From NCBI GenBank assembly GCA_032260445.1, contig JAVVFG010000156.1, forward strand, positions 1-8,802: 8,802 bases of DNA, read 5' to 3'. Both the position numbers and the translations under genes were made by a program. How positions within the stretch are numbered: position 1 is the stretch's first letter; every line of letters begins with the position of its first letter. Below are positions 1-6,464 of the stretch, piece by piece. This DNA is from JAAYYY01 sp032260445. GTDB lineage: Bacteria > Chloroflexota > Anaerolineae > Promineifilales > Promineifilaceae. Below the pieces are notes generated by a model. The model saw only the letters and a program-made list of their open reading frames with translations, did not search any database and was not told the origin of the DNA.

Positions 1-414
1 CTCGGCGCGCGCCACCTAATGACCCCCGCCGTCGGCGAGCACGAGCGCGCACTGGTCATGCAGGCCGTCCACGACTTCTTCCGCCCCGAGTTCCTCAACC
101 GCCTCGACGACATCATCTTCTTCCACCAGCTCACCCCCGAGCAGCTCGCCCTCATCCTCGACCTCATGCTCAAGAACGAGTTCCGCCTTGCCCGCCAGCA
201 GGGCATTGAGTTGCGGGTCATGCCGGACGCGCGCACCTGGCTGCTCGGCCAGAACGACCAGCCCGAATTTGGCGCTCGCCCCCTGCGCCGCATCATCGGC
301 CGCCACCTGCGCGAGCCGCTCGCCAACTTCCTGCTGACCGAGAAAAAGGGCGATTCCGCCGTTGTCGTCGTCGCTGCCGATGGCGCCGGCCTCGACTTCC
401 GCATCGAGCAGTAA
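1..414 (+). CDS. ClpB/ClpC-type AAA+ ATPase, C-terminal fragment (5' end outside window)
   Basis: This is the last 137 residues of a Hsp100/Clp unfoldase, a hexameric ATPase that threads proteins either for disaggregation (ClpB) or for ClpP degradation (ClpC). The reading frame is open from base 1, so the gene begins upstream. The ATG at 19 is internal. The visible part starts just after sensor 1 (LGARHL, normally preceded by TSN). It then shows the arginine-finger segment FRPEFLNRLDD at about residues 27-37 and the sensor-2 motif GARPLRR near residue 92, followed by the small C-terminal subdomain ending in FRIEQ. These motifs are shared by ClpB and ClpC. The middle region and N-domain that would separate them lie outside the window, so I leave the symbol blank. 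The stop is followed 35 nt later by the DinB-like gene, on the same strand. Confidence 0.9.
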   Translation, partial: LGARHLMTPAVGEHERALVMQAVHDFFRPEFLNRLDDIIFFHQLTPEQLALILDLMLKNEFRLARQQGIELRVMPDARTWLLGQNDQPEFGARPLRRIIGRHLREPLANFLLTEKKGDSAVVVVAADGAGLDFRIEQ

Positions 415-449
415 TCATCACACGGCGCCGGCCGTGTCTGGAGGACGAC

Positions 450-929
450 ATGGACACTGACAAAGAGCAGATCAAGCAGAAACTCGCCACCACGCGCGCC
501 GACCTCCTAGCAGTAACGCGCGACCTCGACCGGGAAACGTGGACACAACCCGTCTACGCCCACGCCGATGAAACCGAATGGTCGGCCATGGACCTGCTGC
601 GCCACCTCGCCTGGGCCGAGAGCGGCATGCTCCGCCTCATGCGCCAGATCCGGGCCGGTGAGGAAGGCGTCCCGCCCGATTTCGACCTCGACCGCTACAA
701 CGCCAGCGGCGTGAACAAGCTAAAGGACGAGATGCCCGCCGAGCTGCTGCAGCGCCTTGAGAACAACCGCCAGCAGCTCCTCGACTTCGTCAACACCCTC
801 GGTCCCGACGACTGGGACAAGAAAGGCCGCCACGGCAGCCTGCGCATCCTCACCATCGGCGAGATCCTTGAGGTCATCGCCGACCACGAAGCCGAGCACC
901 TGCACGATCTCGGCCAGGTCATCGCCTGA
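450..929 (+). CDS. DinB-fold (DinB_2-like) putative metal-binding protein
   Basis: The 159-residue product looks like a DinB/YfiT-type four-helix-bundle protein. Members usually bind a divalent metal through three histidines, and some are thiol transferases or hydrolases; the substrate here is unknown. The expected triad is visible: His52 in LLRHLAWAE, then His146 and His150 in ADHEAEHLHDL near the C-terminus. There is no signal peptide or membrane segment, so it should be cytosolic. Length is normal for the family. The start is supported by GGAGG at 440-444, 5 nt before the ATG. It lies 35 nt after the Clp gene and could be read through from it. A short hairpin (CACGGC/GCCGTG, 421-436) sits between them but has no T-run. 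The fold assignment rests on the His pattern and overall look, without a profile search. Confidence 0.82.
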   Translation: MDTDKEQIKQKLATTRADLLAVTRDLDRETWTQPVYAHADETEWSAMDLLRHLAWAESGMLRLMRQIRAGEEGVPPDFDLDRYNASGVNKLKDEMPAELLQRLENNRQQLLDFVNTLGPDDWDKKGRHGSLRILTIGEILEVIADHEAEHLHDLGQVIA

Positions 930-958
930 CCCCCCGCAACCCACAGCCGCCGCTCGCG

Positions 959-964
959 TATAGT
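959..964 (+). promoter_or_regulatory. Possible -10 element for the zinc-ribbon gene
   Basis: TATAGT lies in the 74 nt gap before the zinc-ribbon gene and would start transcription near 971, leaving a leader of about 33 nt that contains the ribosome-binding site. I see no matching -35 hexamer at the usual distance, so the call is weak. Confidence 0.3.
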
Positions 965-990
965 TTAGCGACTAACCGTTTTCATTCGCT

Positions 991-996
991 AGGAGG
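991..996 (+). promoter_or_regulatory. Strong Shine-Dalgarno site for the zinc-ribbon gene
   Basis: AGGAGG lies 7 nt upstream of the ATG at 1004. It is a full-consensus site that fixes the start of this very short gene and shows that this genome uses conventional Shine-Dalgarno initiation for some genes. Confidence 0.85.
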
Positions 997-1003
997 AGCT
1001 TCG

Positions 1004-1252
1004 ATGTCCAAGGCAAAAGTCGATCAGTTGCTGGCGCAGGAATTCGTCTGCAGTCACTGCGGCCAGCACGGCGCCCACGTCGAGCGTCTTAACATGGCCG
1101 GCAGCGGGCTCTCCCGCTTGCTGGAAATCCAGCCGTACCGTTACGCCTTCGTCAGCTGCCACAACTGCGGCTTCACCGAAGTCTTCAACCTCAAAGTCCT
1201 CGAAGGCAAAGATAACCTCGGCACCTTCCTCGATATTCTCTTCGCTGACTGA
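1004..1252 (+). CDS. Small zinc-ribbon protein, predicted nucleic-acid-binding type
   Basis: This is an 82-residue cytosolic protein with two CxxC knuckles, Cys16/Cys19 (CSHCG) and Cys52/Cys55 (CHNCGFTEVF), separated by 32 residues. The pattern should bind one structural zinc. It resembles the small family annotated as predicted nucleic-acid-binding zinc-ribbon proteins (COG3478-like, from memory). In such proteins the second knuckle is followed by a hydrophobic strand, as here. The hydrophobic C-terminus (GTFLDILF) follows the last strand. No biochemical role is known to me. It has its own consensus ribosome-binding site and ends 26 nt before a strong terminator hairpin, so it may be the last gene of the rightward Clp/DinB-like set or a single-gene unit. 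Reality of the gene is very likely; function is not assigned. Confidence 0.85.
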   Translation: MSKAKVDQLLAQEFVCSHCGQHGAHVERLNMAGSGLSRLLEIQPYRYAFVSCHNCGFTEVFNLKVLEGKDNLGTFLDILFAD

Positions 1253-1278
1253 CCGTCTCTAGCGCGAAAAAAAGCGTG

Positions 1279-1316
1279 AAAGACAGCGGCTGTCGCCCCC
1301 GGTAGCCGCTGTCTTT
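1279..1316. terminator. Bidirectional intrinsic terminator between convergent genes
   Basis: AAAGACAGCGGCT (1279-1291) and AGCCGCTGTCTTT (1304-1316) form a perfect 13 bp stem with a 12 nt loop. On the plus strand the stem runs into TTTTCTC. On the minus strand it ends in TTTTT and is followed a few bases later by a seven-T run (the A-run at 1267-1273). It lies 26 nt after the zinc-ribbon stop and 7 nt beyond the stop of the leftward membrane-protein gene, so it can end transcription from both sides. Confidence 0.88.
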
Positions 1317-1323
1317 TCTCACC

Positions 1324-2442
1324 TCACGGCAGCACTGCGTCCGCCTGCGTGAACAGAAAATGGTCGTGGTAATAGTGGATCCACAGGAAGCTGAGCACCC
1401 CAATATAGTACGACGTCTCGAGTGCATACGTCGCCTCGGCCCACTTCCCCCCGACGCCGAAGTGCAAAATTGCAAAGACAATGGCAATGATCACCACCGC
1501 CCCGAATGTCAGCGCCAGATTGAACCCATAATACACACGTGCCTTCCCATCCGCGGACATCCTCTCCACCAACGGCGTCCGCCTAAGCGCACCCCGGTCA
1601 GCACGCAGGCGGTTGATATACCAGGTCAGCGCCAGATACTGGAAGCTGTGCCAGACGTTCATCCCCTGGAAAGCTGTGTCGAGGTTGCCTAGCGAAGGAA
1701 CGATAAAGCTGGCAGCGGCGGTGAAGCTGATGAAGATGATCTTCGGCACGTGGGCTGTGCCATTACGCATTTCCGTAATGCTCTTAGCGATGAAAGCAAT
1801 CAGGCTGATGCCAAACGCGGCGCCAGCTGCGTAGACGACCCACGGCTGCTCGAAAATGCTGGGAATGATGTCGTTGAGATGGTTGGGGCCGATACTGAAA
1901 TCCTGGGTAATCGCCACCCGATACGCAGCGATTGGGTATAAACTGGTCAGCACAACGGCGTAGTCGATGGCCCGGCTGAACGGCGAGAGCGATGTGCGCA
2001 CCACCTTATCCGCCTTCTGGTTGTAGGCCTCCACCACGAAAACGATCTGGTGCAAGACGTGAATCGAGGCCCAGAAGAAGAAGACTGTCAGGAGCAAGGT
2101 CAGATTGGTTAGGGCCAGGGTGACGACGACCAGGGGGATGATGATTGACGAGCGCACAAAGCCCCCATAGTGCTCGCGGAAGTCTGTATCGAGTGCGGTG
2201 CGGGTAAACGTCGCATACATGTGCGGCCCGCCGATTAGGGCAGCGATAAGCAGGTTGACGGCCTGCCGGCCTGCGTCTGACTCAACCATGAACACGTCTT
2301 TCATCAGCAGCCAGATCAAGTACGGGATGGGCACGAGGACGACGCTGAGGCTGATGAACGCAAGATCCCACTTGCGGTTGTAAATCCACCCAGACTCGCG
2401 CTCAACGGCGAGTCCACGGCCCATAGATACAGCAGTTGTCAT
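1324..2442 (-). CDS. Polytopic His-rich membrane protein, function unknown
   Basis: The 372-residue product has about eight or nine hydrophobic segments, roughly at residues 26-47, 60-78, 98-122, 159-178, 198-220, 233-252, 262-277, 305-327 and 342-358. There is no cleavable signal peptide. Histidines next to aromatic residues lie in or at the ends of these segments: His74 (GGPHMYATF), His128 and His131 (SIHVLHQ), His265 (NVWHSFQYLAL) and His356/His359/His361 (WIHYYHDHF). Such a layout is typical of membrane enzymes or carriers that bind iron or another metal, for example oxygenases, desaturases or Brp/Blh-type dioxygenases, but I cannot match it to a characterised family. The segments FQYLALTWYINR and HYYHDHF recall an uncharacterised bacterial membrane family I remember only loosely. 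The start is backed by GGAGGG (plus coordinates 2447-2452), 4 nt upstream. The stop lies right beside the shared terminator. Confidence 0.8.
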   Translation of the reverse strand: MTTAVSMGRGLAVERESGWIYNRKWDLAFISLSVVLVPIPYLIWLLMKDVFMVESDAGRQAVNLLIAALIGGPHMYATFTRTALDTDFREHYGGFVRSSIIIPLVVVTLALTNLTLLLTVFFFWASIHVLHQIVFVVEAYNQKADKVVRTSLSPFSRAIDYAVVLTSLYPIAAYRVAITQDFSIGPNHLNDIIPSIFEQPWVVYAAGAAFGISLIAFIAKSITEMRNGTAHVPKIIFISFTAAASFIVPSLGNLDTAFQGMNVWHSFQYLALTWYINRLRADRGALRRTPLVERMSADGKARVYYGFNLALTFGAVVIIAIVFAILHFGVGGKWAEATYALETSYYIGVLSFLWIHYYHDHFLFTQADAVLP

Positions 2443-2472
2443 TGTTCCCTCCGGAGCTCGTTCACAATTCGA

Positions 2473-2478
2473 ATTCTA
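2473..2478 (-). promoter_or_regulatory. Possible -10 element for the membrane-protein gene
   Basis: On the minus strand this reads TAGAAT, close to TATAAT, in the 91 nt gap between the SDR gene and the membrane-protein gene. It would start transcription near 2466 and give a short leader holding the GGAGGG site. The best -35 candidate at 17 nt (CTGCCG, 2496-2501) is poor, so read-through from the operon upstream remains possible. Confidence 0.35.
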
Positions 2479-2533
2479 ACTGGAGCACACAGCCGCGGCA
2501 GGTTACTGGATGATGATGAGGCTGGCGCCGTGC

Positions 2534-3517
2534 CTATAGATAGCCGTTCACACGGTACCAATTATAAGCACGTTTGACCATTGTTGGAAAGGGTGTCTGC
2601 GGCAGGTCGAACTCGCGGCGGGCTTTGCTGCTGTCAGCGTACGTACACGCGCCCATCAGGCGCACGTGCGTGGCGTCGAGCGGGATCCGGTTGCCGAACA
2701 GGCCCCGCGCAACCGCCACCCCGACCGCCACAGGCGGCAGCATCCACCTGCGCAGCCTAAACAGGGGAGGGCGCCGGCCGACCACCTCGCAGACCGTAGC
2801 CGTCACCTCATCAAACGTCAGGTTGTGCGCGCCGAGGATGTATCGCTCGCCCGTGCGCCCGCGCTCGGCCGCTGCCAGGTGACCGGCCACCACGTCTTCG
2901 ACGGCAATGAAATTCGCCCCGCCGGGAGCGCTGAAACGAAGCAGACCGCGCGCCGCCTCGAGAATGATTGAACCGCCGCCTCTGTTGACGTCGCGTGGGC
3001 CAAGGACGACCGACGGGTTGACGATGACGGCGTCGAGGCCACCCGCGATAGCCTGCTGCACCGCCTGCTCGCCCAGCACTTTGCTATGCGCGTATGGGAA
3101 CTGCTGCGGGGACTGGCTGAGGTGGTTCGACTCGTCCAACGGCCGGCTACAGGGAGACGTCCCCATCGCGGTGAGGGAGCTGGTGAAGACGAGGCGGCGC
3201 ACGCCGGCAAGCTGGGCGGCCGCTAGGACGTTGCGTGTGCCTTCCACGTTCACCCGGTAAAGCCACTCGCGGCCCTGTCGCCAATAATCGGAGACAGCGG
3301 CCACGTGGAAGACCCACTCAGAGCCCTCCATCGCCCGCGCTAACTGCTCCGGCTCCTCAAGTATGTCGCCATGGACCGACTCAAAGTAAAGACCGTCTAG
3401 GGCTACCAGCGACGAGCGCGGCCGGTGCAGCACGCGCGCAGCAATACCGCGTTCGTTTAGCTCCGCGACGAGGTTAGCGCCGATGAACCCGGTTCCACCG
3501 GTGACCAGCGCGCGCAT
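2534..3517 (-). CDS. NAD-dependent epimerase/dehydratase-like extended SDR (HpnA / dihydroflavonol reductase-like)
   Basis: The 327-residue protein is an extended short-chain dehydrogenase. It starts with the Rossmann glycine motif GGTGFIG (residues 7-13), carries the catalytic Ser within TSS (112-114) and the YxxxK pair Tyr142/Lys146 in PYAHSKVLGE, followed by NPS (167-169). The whole line-up, including VEGTRN near 91-96 and the end NGYL, resembles the hopanoid-associated epimerase HpnA and dihydroflavonol-4-reductase-like proteins, so the substrate may be a sugar nucleotide or a lipid-linked keto/hydroxy compound. I would not name it HpnA without hopanoid genes nearby. A GTG start at 3568 would add 17 Arg/Gly-rich residues before the Rossmann strand and overlap the thiolase, so I use the ATG at 3517. 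It follows the thiolase stop by 2 nt, which implies translational coupling. GGAG (3529-3532) lies inside the thiolase end. Confidence 0.88.
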   Translation of the reverse strand: MRALVTGGTGFIGANLVAELNERGIAARVLHRPRSSLVALDGLYFESVHGDILEEPEQLARAMEGSEWVFHVAAVSDYWRQGREWLYRVNVEGTRNVLAAAQLAGVRRLVFTSSLTAMGTSPCSRPLDESNHLSQSPQQFPYAHSKVLGEQAVQQAIAGGLDAVIVNPSVVLGPRDVNRGGGSIILEAARGLLRFSAPGGANFIAVEDVVAGHLAAAERGRTGERYILGAHNLTFDEVTATVCEVVGRRPPLFRLRRWMLPPVAVGVAVARGLFGNRIPLDATHVRLMGACTYADSSKARREFDLPQTPFPTMVKRAYNWYRVNGYL

Positions 3518-3519
3518 CC

Positions 3520-4788
3520 TTAGAGAAGCTCCACAACCGTGGCTTCCCCCTGGCCCACGCCTACGCACAGCGTCGCGAGACCGTACCGCATCGGCTGGCC
3601 CTCCTCTCGGCGACGGCGCATCGCATACAACAGGGTCGTCAGAATACGCGCGCCGGAGCAGCCCAGAGGATGCCCGAGGGCAATGGCGCCGCCGTTGACG
3701 TTGGTGATCTCCGGATCCATGCCCAGCTCGCGCATAACCGCAAGCGCCTGCACGGCAAACGCTTCGTTCAACTCGATGAGATCGATGTCGTCAAGAGCGA
3801 GGCCGGCCCGTTGTAGCGCCTTCCGCGCGGCGCCGACGGGGCCGAGCCCCATCACCCGTGGGTCAACGCCGGCCGCGCCTGACGCCATCCAGCGCGCCAT
3901 TGGCGCTATTCCTAGCTCCGCGGCGCGGTCAGCCGCCATCAGCACTAGCGCCGCGGCGCCGTCGTTGAGGCCGCTCGCGTTGGCGGCCGTGACGGTACCG
4001 TCCTTGCGGAAGGCGGGGCGCAACTTGCTCATGACTTCAAGTGAGGTATCGAGCTCCCAGCCGTCTTCTGTCTTGCGGATGCGCGGGTGCTCGTCGGTGT
4101 CGACCACCAGCGGCGGCCCCTTACGTTGCGGGATTTCCACGGGCACGATCTCATCACGAAAGCGCCCTTCCTGGATAGCGCGCCACGCGCGGCGCTGGCT
4201 CTCAAAGGCGAACGCGTCTTGCGCTTCGCGGGTGATCTCGCCGCCTTCAACCTCGCCAGCGCAGCTCATCTCGAAGATGTTTTCTGCCGTCTCACCCATC
4301 GCCTCCAGTGGAAAAAGCGCCTCCATCGCCGGGTTTGGATAGCGCCAGCCGAGGGTTGTGTCATAGCCGGTGATGTTGCCTGGCGGGCCGTAAGCGCGCG
4401 AGTTCTTGGGGAATGAATAAGGCGCGCGGGTCATACTCTCGACCCCGCCCGCGACGAAGACATCCCCTTCGCCGGCGGCAAGTGCCCGGGCCGCCTGGTT
4501 CACGGCGTTCAGCCCGCTGGCACAGAGCCGGTTCACTGTTACCGCCGCGATATGTTCGGGAAAACCGGCAAGGAGAGTTGCCATGCGCGCCACATTACGG
4601 TTGTCCTCGCCCGCCTGATTGGCGCAGCCCATGTACACTTCCTCGATGATCGCTGGGTCAATGGCGGCGCGGCCCACGGCCTCCTTGATGACCAGCGCGG
4701 CCATATCGTCTGGACGCACCTCAGATAGCGCGCCGGCAAGACGGCCGATGGGCGTGCGAGCGGCGCTGACGATGACGACTTCTCTCAT
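3520..4788 (-). CDS. Thiolase (acetyl-CoA acyltransferase; 3-oxoadipyl-CoA thiolase-like)
   Basis: This is a 422-residue cytosolic enzyme of the thiolase II fold, which cleaves 3-oxoacyl-CoA with CoA or condenses two acyl-CoAs. All catalytic parts are present: nucleophile Cys89 in NRLCASG, NEAF (341-344), His373 in GGAIALGHPLGCSGAR, and Cys408 in CVGVGQG. The segment YDTTLGWRYPNP (142-153) followed by MGETAEN recalls PcaF/PaaJ 3-oxoadipyl-CoA thiolases, but substrate choice cannot be read from this alone. Two oddities are a few extra residues after the TAEN motif (about 175-184, rich in Glu/Gly) and CVGVGQG where CIGGGQG is usual. The start is the ATG at 4788, with GGAGAA 6 nt upstream; an in-frame TTG at 4806 lies upstream of that site. 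It follows hutH by 51 nt and precedes the SDR by 2 nt. Confidence 0.93.
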   Translation of the reverse strand: MREVVIVSAARTPIGRLAGALSEVRPDDMAALVIKEAVGRAAIDPAIIEEVYMGCANQAGEDNRNVARMATLLAGFPEHIAAVTVNRLCASGLNAVNQAARALAAGEGDVFVAGGVESMTRAPYSFPKNSRAYGPPGNITGYDTTLGWRYPNPAMEALFPLEAMGETAENIFEMSCAGEVEGGEITREAQDAFAFESQRRAWRAIQEGRFRDEIVPVEIPQRKGPPLVVDTDEHPRIRKTEDGWELDTSLEVMSKLRPAFRKDGTVTAANASGLNDGAAALVLMAADRAAELGIAPMARWMASGAAGVDPRVMGLGPVGAARKALQRAGLALDDIDLIELNEAFAVQALAVMRELGMDPEITNVNGGAIALGHPLGCSGARILTTLLYAMRRRREEGQPMRYGLATLCVGVGQGEATVVELL

Positions 4789-4794
4789 GATTGC

Positions 4795-4800
4795 TTCTCC
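4795..4800 (-). promoter_or_regulatory. Shine-Dalgarno site that fixes the thiolase start
   Basis: On the minus strand this reads GGAGAA, 6 nt before the ATG at 4788. Because it lies downstream of the alternative TTG at 4806, it selects the shorter product beginning MREVVIV, which matches the usual thiolase N-terminus. Confidence 0.8.
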
Positions 4801-4839
4801 ATACAAGTTCGATGATTAGCTGAGGGACACCGAATCTCT

Positions 4840-6402
4840 CTATCCGTCTGCCTCTACACGCGCTTCTACCGCCTCCTTGATTGTACCGGACGCGACGAGC
4901 CGGCGCACCGCTTCGATGTGCGGTGCGAGCACCGTATCTTCCCGAAGGAAGGGAACCTTCTCGCGGATCAAATCGTAGGCGACAGCCGTCCCGATCCCCT
5001 GGGCAGCGGCCGGCTGCCCCGTGAGGCGGCGCCGAAAATCAATCCCCTGCGCCGCACAGAACAGTTCGATGGCGACGATCGTCTCCACATGATCCATGAT
5101 CTGAGCCATATGGCGCACGGCGGTCGCGCCCATACTGACGTGGTCTTCGGTATTGGCACTGGTGGGGATCGTATCCGCGCTGGCGGGGTGGGCGAGCACC
5201 TTGTTTTCGGAAGCTAGGGCAGCGGCGGTGTAATGGGCCATCATGAAGCCGCTTTCCAGACCACCGTGTTCGGTGAGGAACATGGGTAGGACACCGCCGT
5301 TACTGTCGGCATCGACCAGCCGTGCCGCACGGCGCTCGCTCATATTGCCCAGGTCCGTCAACGCCAGCGCGGCGTAATCCATGGCCAGGGCAATCGGCTC
5401 GCCGTGGAAGTTGCCCGCGGAGATCACGTCGACGGCGCCTGTGTCGTCATCCACGAAAATCAGCGGGTTGTCGTTCACCGCGTTTAGCTCGATGTTGATG
5501 ACCCATTGCGCGTAGGCGATGGCGTCGCGTACGGCGCCATGGACCTGTGGCACACAGCGCAGCGTGTACGGATCCTGTACGTTGGGCGAGCCGGCACCGC
5601 GCAAGAACTCGCTGCCGGCGAGAAGACGGCGCAGAAAGGCCGCATCGTCTATCTGGCGCGGGTGTGGGCGGAGGGCATGTACGCGTGCATCGTAGGCGCG
5701 GTCGGTGCCGTGGAGCGCCTCCAGGCTCATCGCCGCGGCGATATCCGCCGTGAGCACGAGGTTGATCGCCCGGCGGACGAGCAGCGCGCCATAGCCAACC
5801 ATGAGCGTGGTGCCGTTAACCAGGGCCAGACCCTCCTTGGCCAGCAGGCTAATCGGCTCGAGCCCGGCGCGGTGCATCGCCTCTGCGCCGGGTAGTCGCT
5901 CGCCTTCGTAATCCGCTTCGCCCTCTCCGATGAGAACGAGTACGAGGTGGGCAAGTGGAGCAAGATCGCCGCTAGCGCCCAGCGAGCCCTGCGCGGGCAC
6001 GACGGGATGGACCTTCTGGTTGAGCATCTCCAGAAGGCGCTGAATGACTACCGGACGCACGCCTGAGTAACCCTGGGCAAGCGTGTTCGCCCGCACTAGC
6101 AGCATGGCCCGTACCACGGCCTGCGCCAACGCCGGCCCAACGCCCACCGCGTGGCTGCGTACGAGATTGAGCTGCAGTTGCCGCGTCTGGTCCGGTGAGA
6201 TGATCTTGTCTTTGAAGTGCCCAAACCCGGTGGTGATACCATAAGCAATAGCGCCCTCTGCAACCAATCGTTGGACGGCCTGGCGAGAGCGCTCCAGTCG
6301 GGGCAAGACAGCTTCGTCGAGGACGGCGAGCCGTCCGTAGGCAACGGCAACGACGTCATCTACTTTCAGCTCGCTGCCGCGAATGATAAGTGGATCTTCC
6401 AT
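4840..6402 (-). CDS. hutH: Histidine ammonia-lyase
   Basis: HutH removes ammonia from L-histidine to give urocanate, the first step of histidine degradation, as a cytosolic homotetramer. The 520-residue length is normal. Ala143-Ser144-Gly145 in GSLGASGDLAPLAH is the triad that cyclises to the MIO electrophile. Tyr54 in AYGITTGFG, GNFHGEP, NDNPL and SENKVLAHP are all present. Ser83-His84 in VRSHAVGVG occupy the substrate-selectivity pair that is Ser-His in histidine lyases, rather than His-Leu (tyrosine) or Phe-Leu (phenylalanine). Glu419 in SANTEDHVSMG is the likely catalytic glutamate; the residue before it is Thr418, where Gln is common. No hutU, hutI, hutG or hutF accompanies it; a thiolase follows after 51 nt. 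Its -10 box lies 8 nt before the ATG, so the mRNA should have almost no leader. Confidence 0.95.
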   Translation of the reverse strand: MEDPLIIRGSELKVDDVVAVAYGRLAVLDEAVLPRLERSRQAVQRLVAEGAIAYGITTGFGHFKDKIISPDQTRQLQLNLVRSHAVGVGPALAQAVVRAMLLVRANTLAQGYSGVRPVVIQRLLEMLNQKVHPVVPAQGSLGASGDLAPLAHLVLVLIGEGEADYEGERLPGAEAMHRAGLEPISLLAKEGLALVNGTTLMVGYGALLVRRAINLVLTADIAAAMSLEALHGTDRAYDARVHALRPHPRQIDDAAFLRRLLAGSEFLRGAGSPNVQDPYTLRCVPQVHGAVRDAIAYAQWVINIELNAVNDNPLIFVDDDTGAVDVISAGNFHGEPIALAMDYAALALTDLGNMSERRAARLVDADSNGGVLPMFLTEHGGLESGFMMAHYTAAALASENKVLAHPASADTIPTSANTEDHVSMGATAVRHMAQIMDHVETIVAIELFCAAQGIDFRRRLTGQPAAAQGIGTAVAYDLIREKVPFLREDTVLAPHIEAVRRLVASGTIKEAVEARVEADG

Positions 6403-6410
6403 GGCACCCT

Positions 6411-6419
6411 ATTATAACA
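6411..6419 (-). promoter_or_regulatory. Extended -10 promoter of hutH
   Basis: The minus strand reads TGTTATAAT, a perfect TATAAT with the extended TGn. Only 8 nt separate it from the hutH ATG at 6402, putting the transcription start about 6404, so the mRNA would have a leader of 0-2 nt. The weak AGGG just before the ATG would not be transcribed as a usable ribosome-binding site. No clear -35 is visible, as is common with extended -10 promoters. Confidence 0.65.
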
Positions 6420-6430
6420 GCAATTTGCGA

Positions 6431-6458
6431 TTGCCCGTGCCATTCCTCCGGCTACAAT
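6431..6458 (+). promoter_or_regulatory. Promoter of holB (TTGCCC - 16 nt - TACAAT)
   Basis: TTGCCC at 6431-6436 and TACAAT at 6453-6458, 16 nt apart, resemble a housekeeping sigma promoter. The expected start falls within a base or two of the holB ATG at 6465, predicting a leaderless mRNA. The GGAG at 6459-6462 is only 2 nt from the ATG and lies upstream of the predicted start, so it is probably not a ribosome-binding site. Confidence 0.6.
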
Positions 6459-6464
6459 GGAGAC

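Noticed and set aside
421..436. Hairpin CACGGC-GCCG-GCCGTG between the Clp and DinB-like genes as a terminator
   Set aside because: The stem is only 6 bp, there is no T-run, and a good ribosome-binding site follows at once.
2511..2520. ATG repeat (GATGATGATGAG) as a microsatellite or repeat element
   Set aside because: Only about three units and no second copy in the window; within chance.
3518..3568. GTG start that would lengthen the SDR by 17 residues
   Set aside because: It places Arg/Gly-rich residues before the Rossmann first strand and overlaps the thiolase end; the ATG at 3517 gives the canonical N-terminus.
3539..4342. 267-codon open frame on the plus strand
   Set aside because: It lies entirely opposite the thiolase, has a Ser/Ala/Arg-rich composition typical of an antisense shadow in GC-rich DNA, has no ribosome-binding site and resembles no protein I know.
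5506..5895. 129-codon plus-strand frame inside hutH
   Set aside because: Antisense shadow of a clearly functional hutH, with low-complexity composition and no initiation signals.
6390..6464. GTG start that would lengthen HolB by 25 residues
   Set aside because: The extension crosses the hutH start and both promoters, is Cys/Pro-rich and unlike HolB; a promoter ends right at the ATG at 6465.
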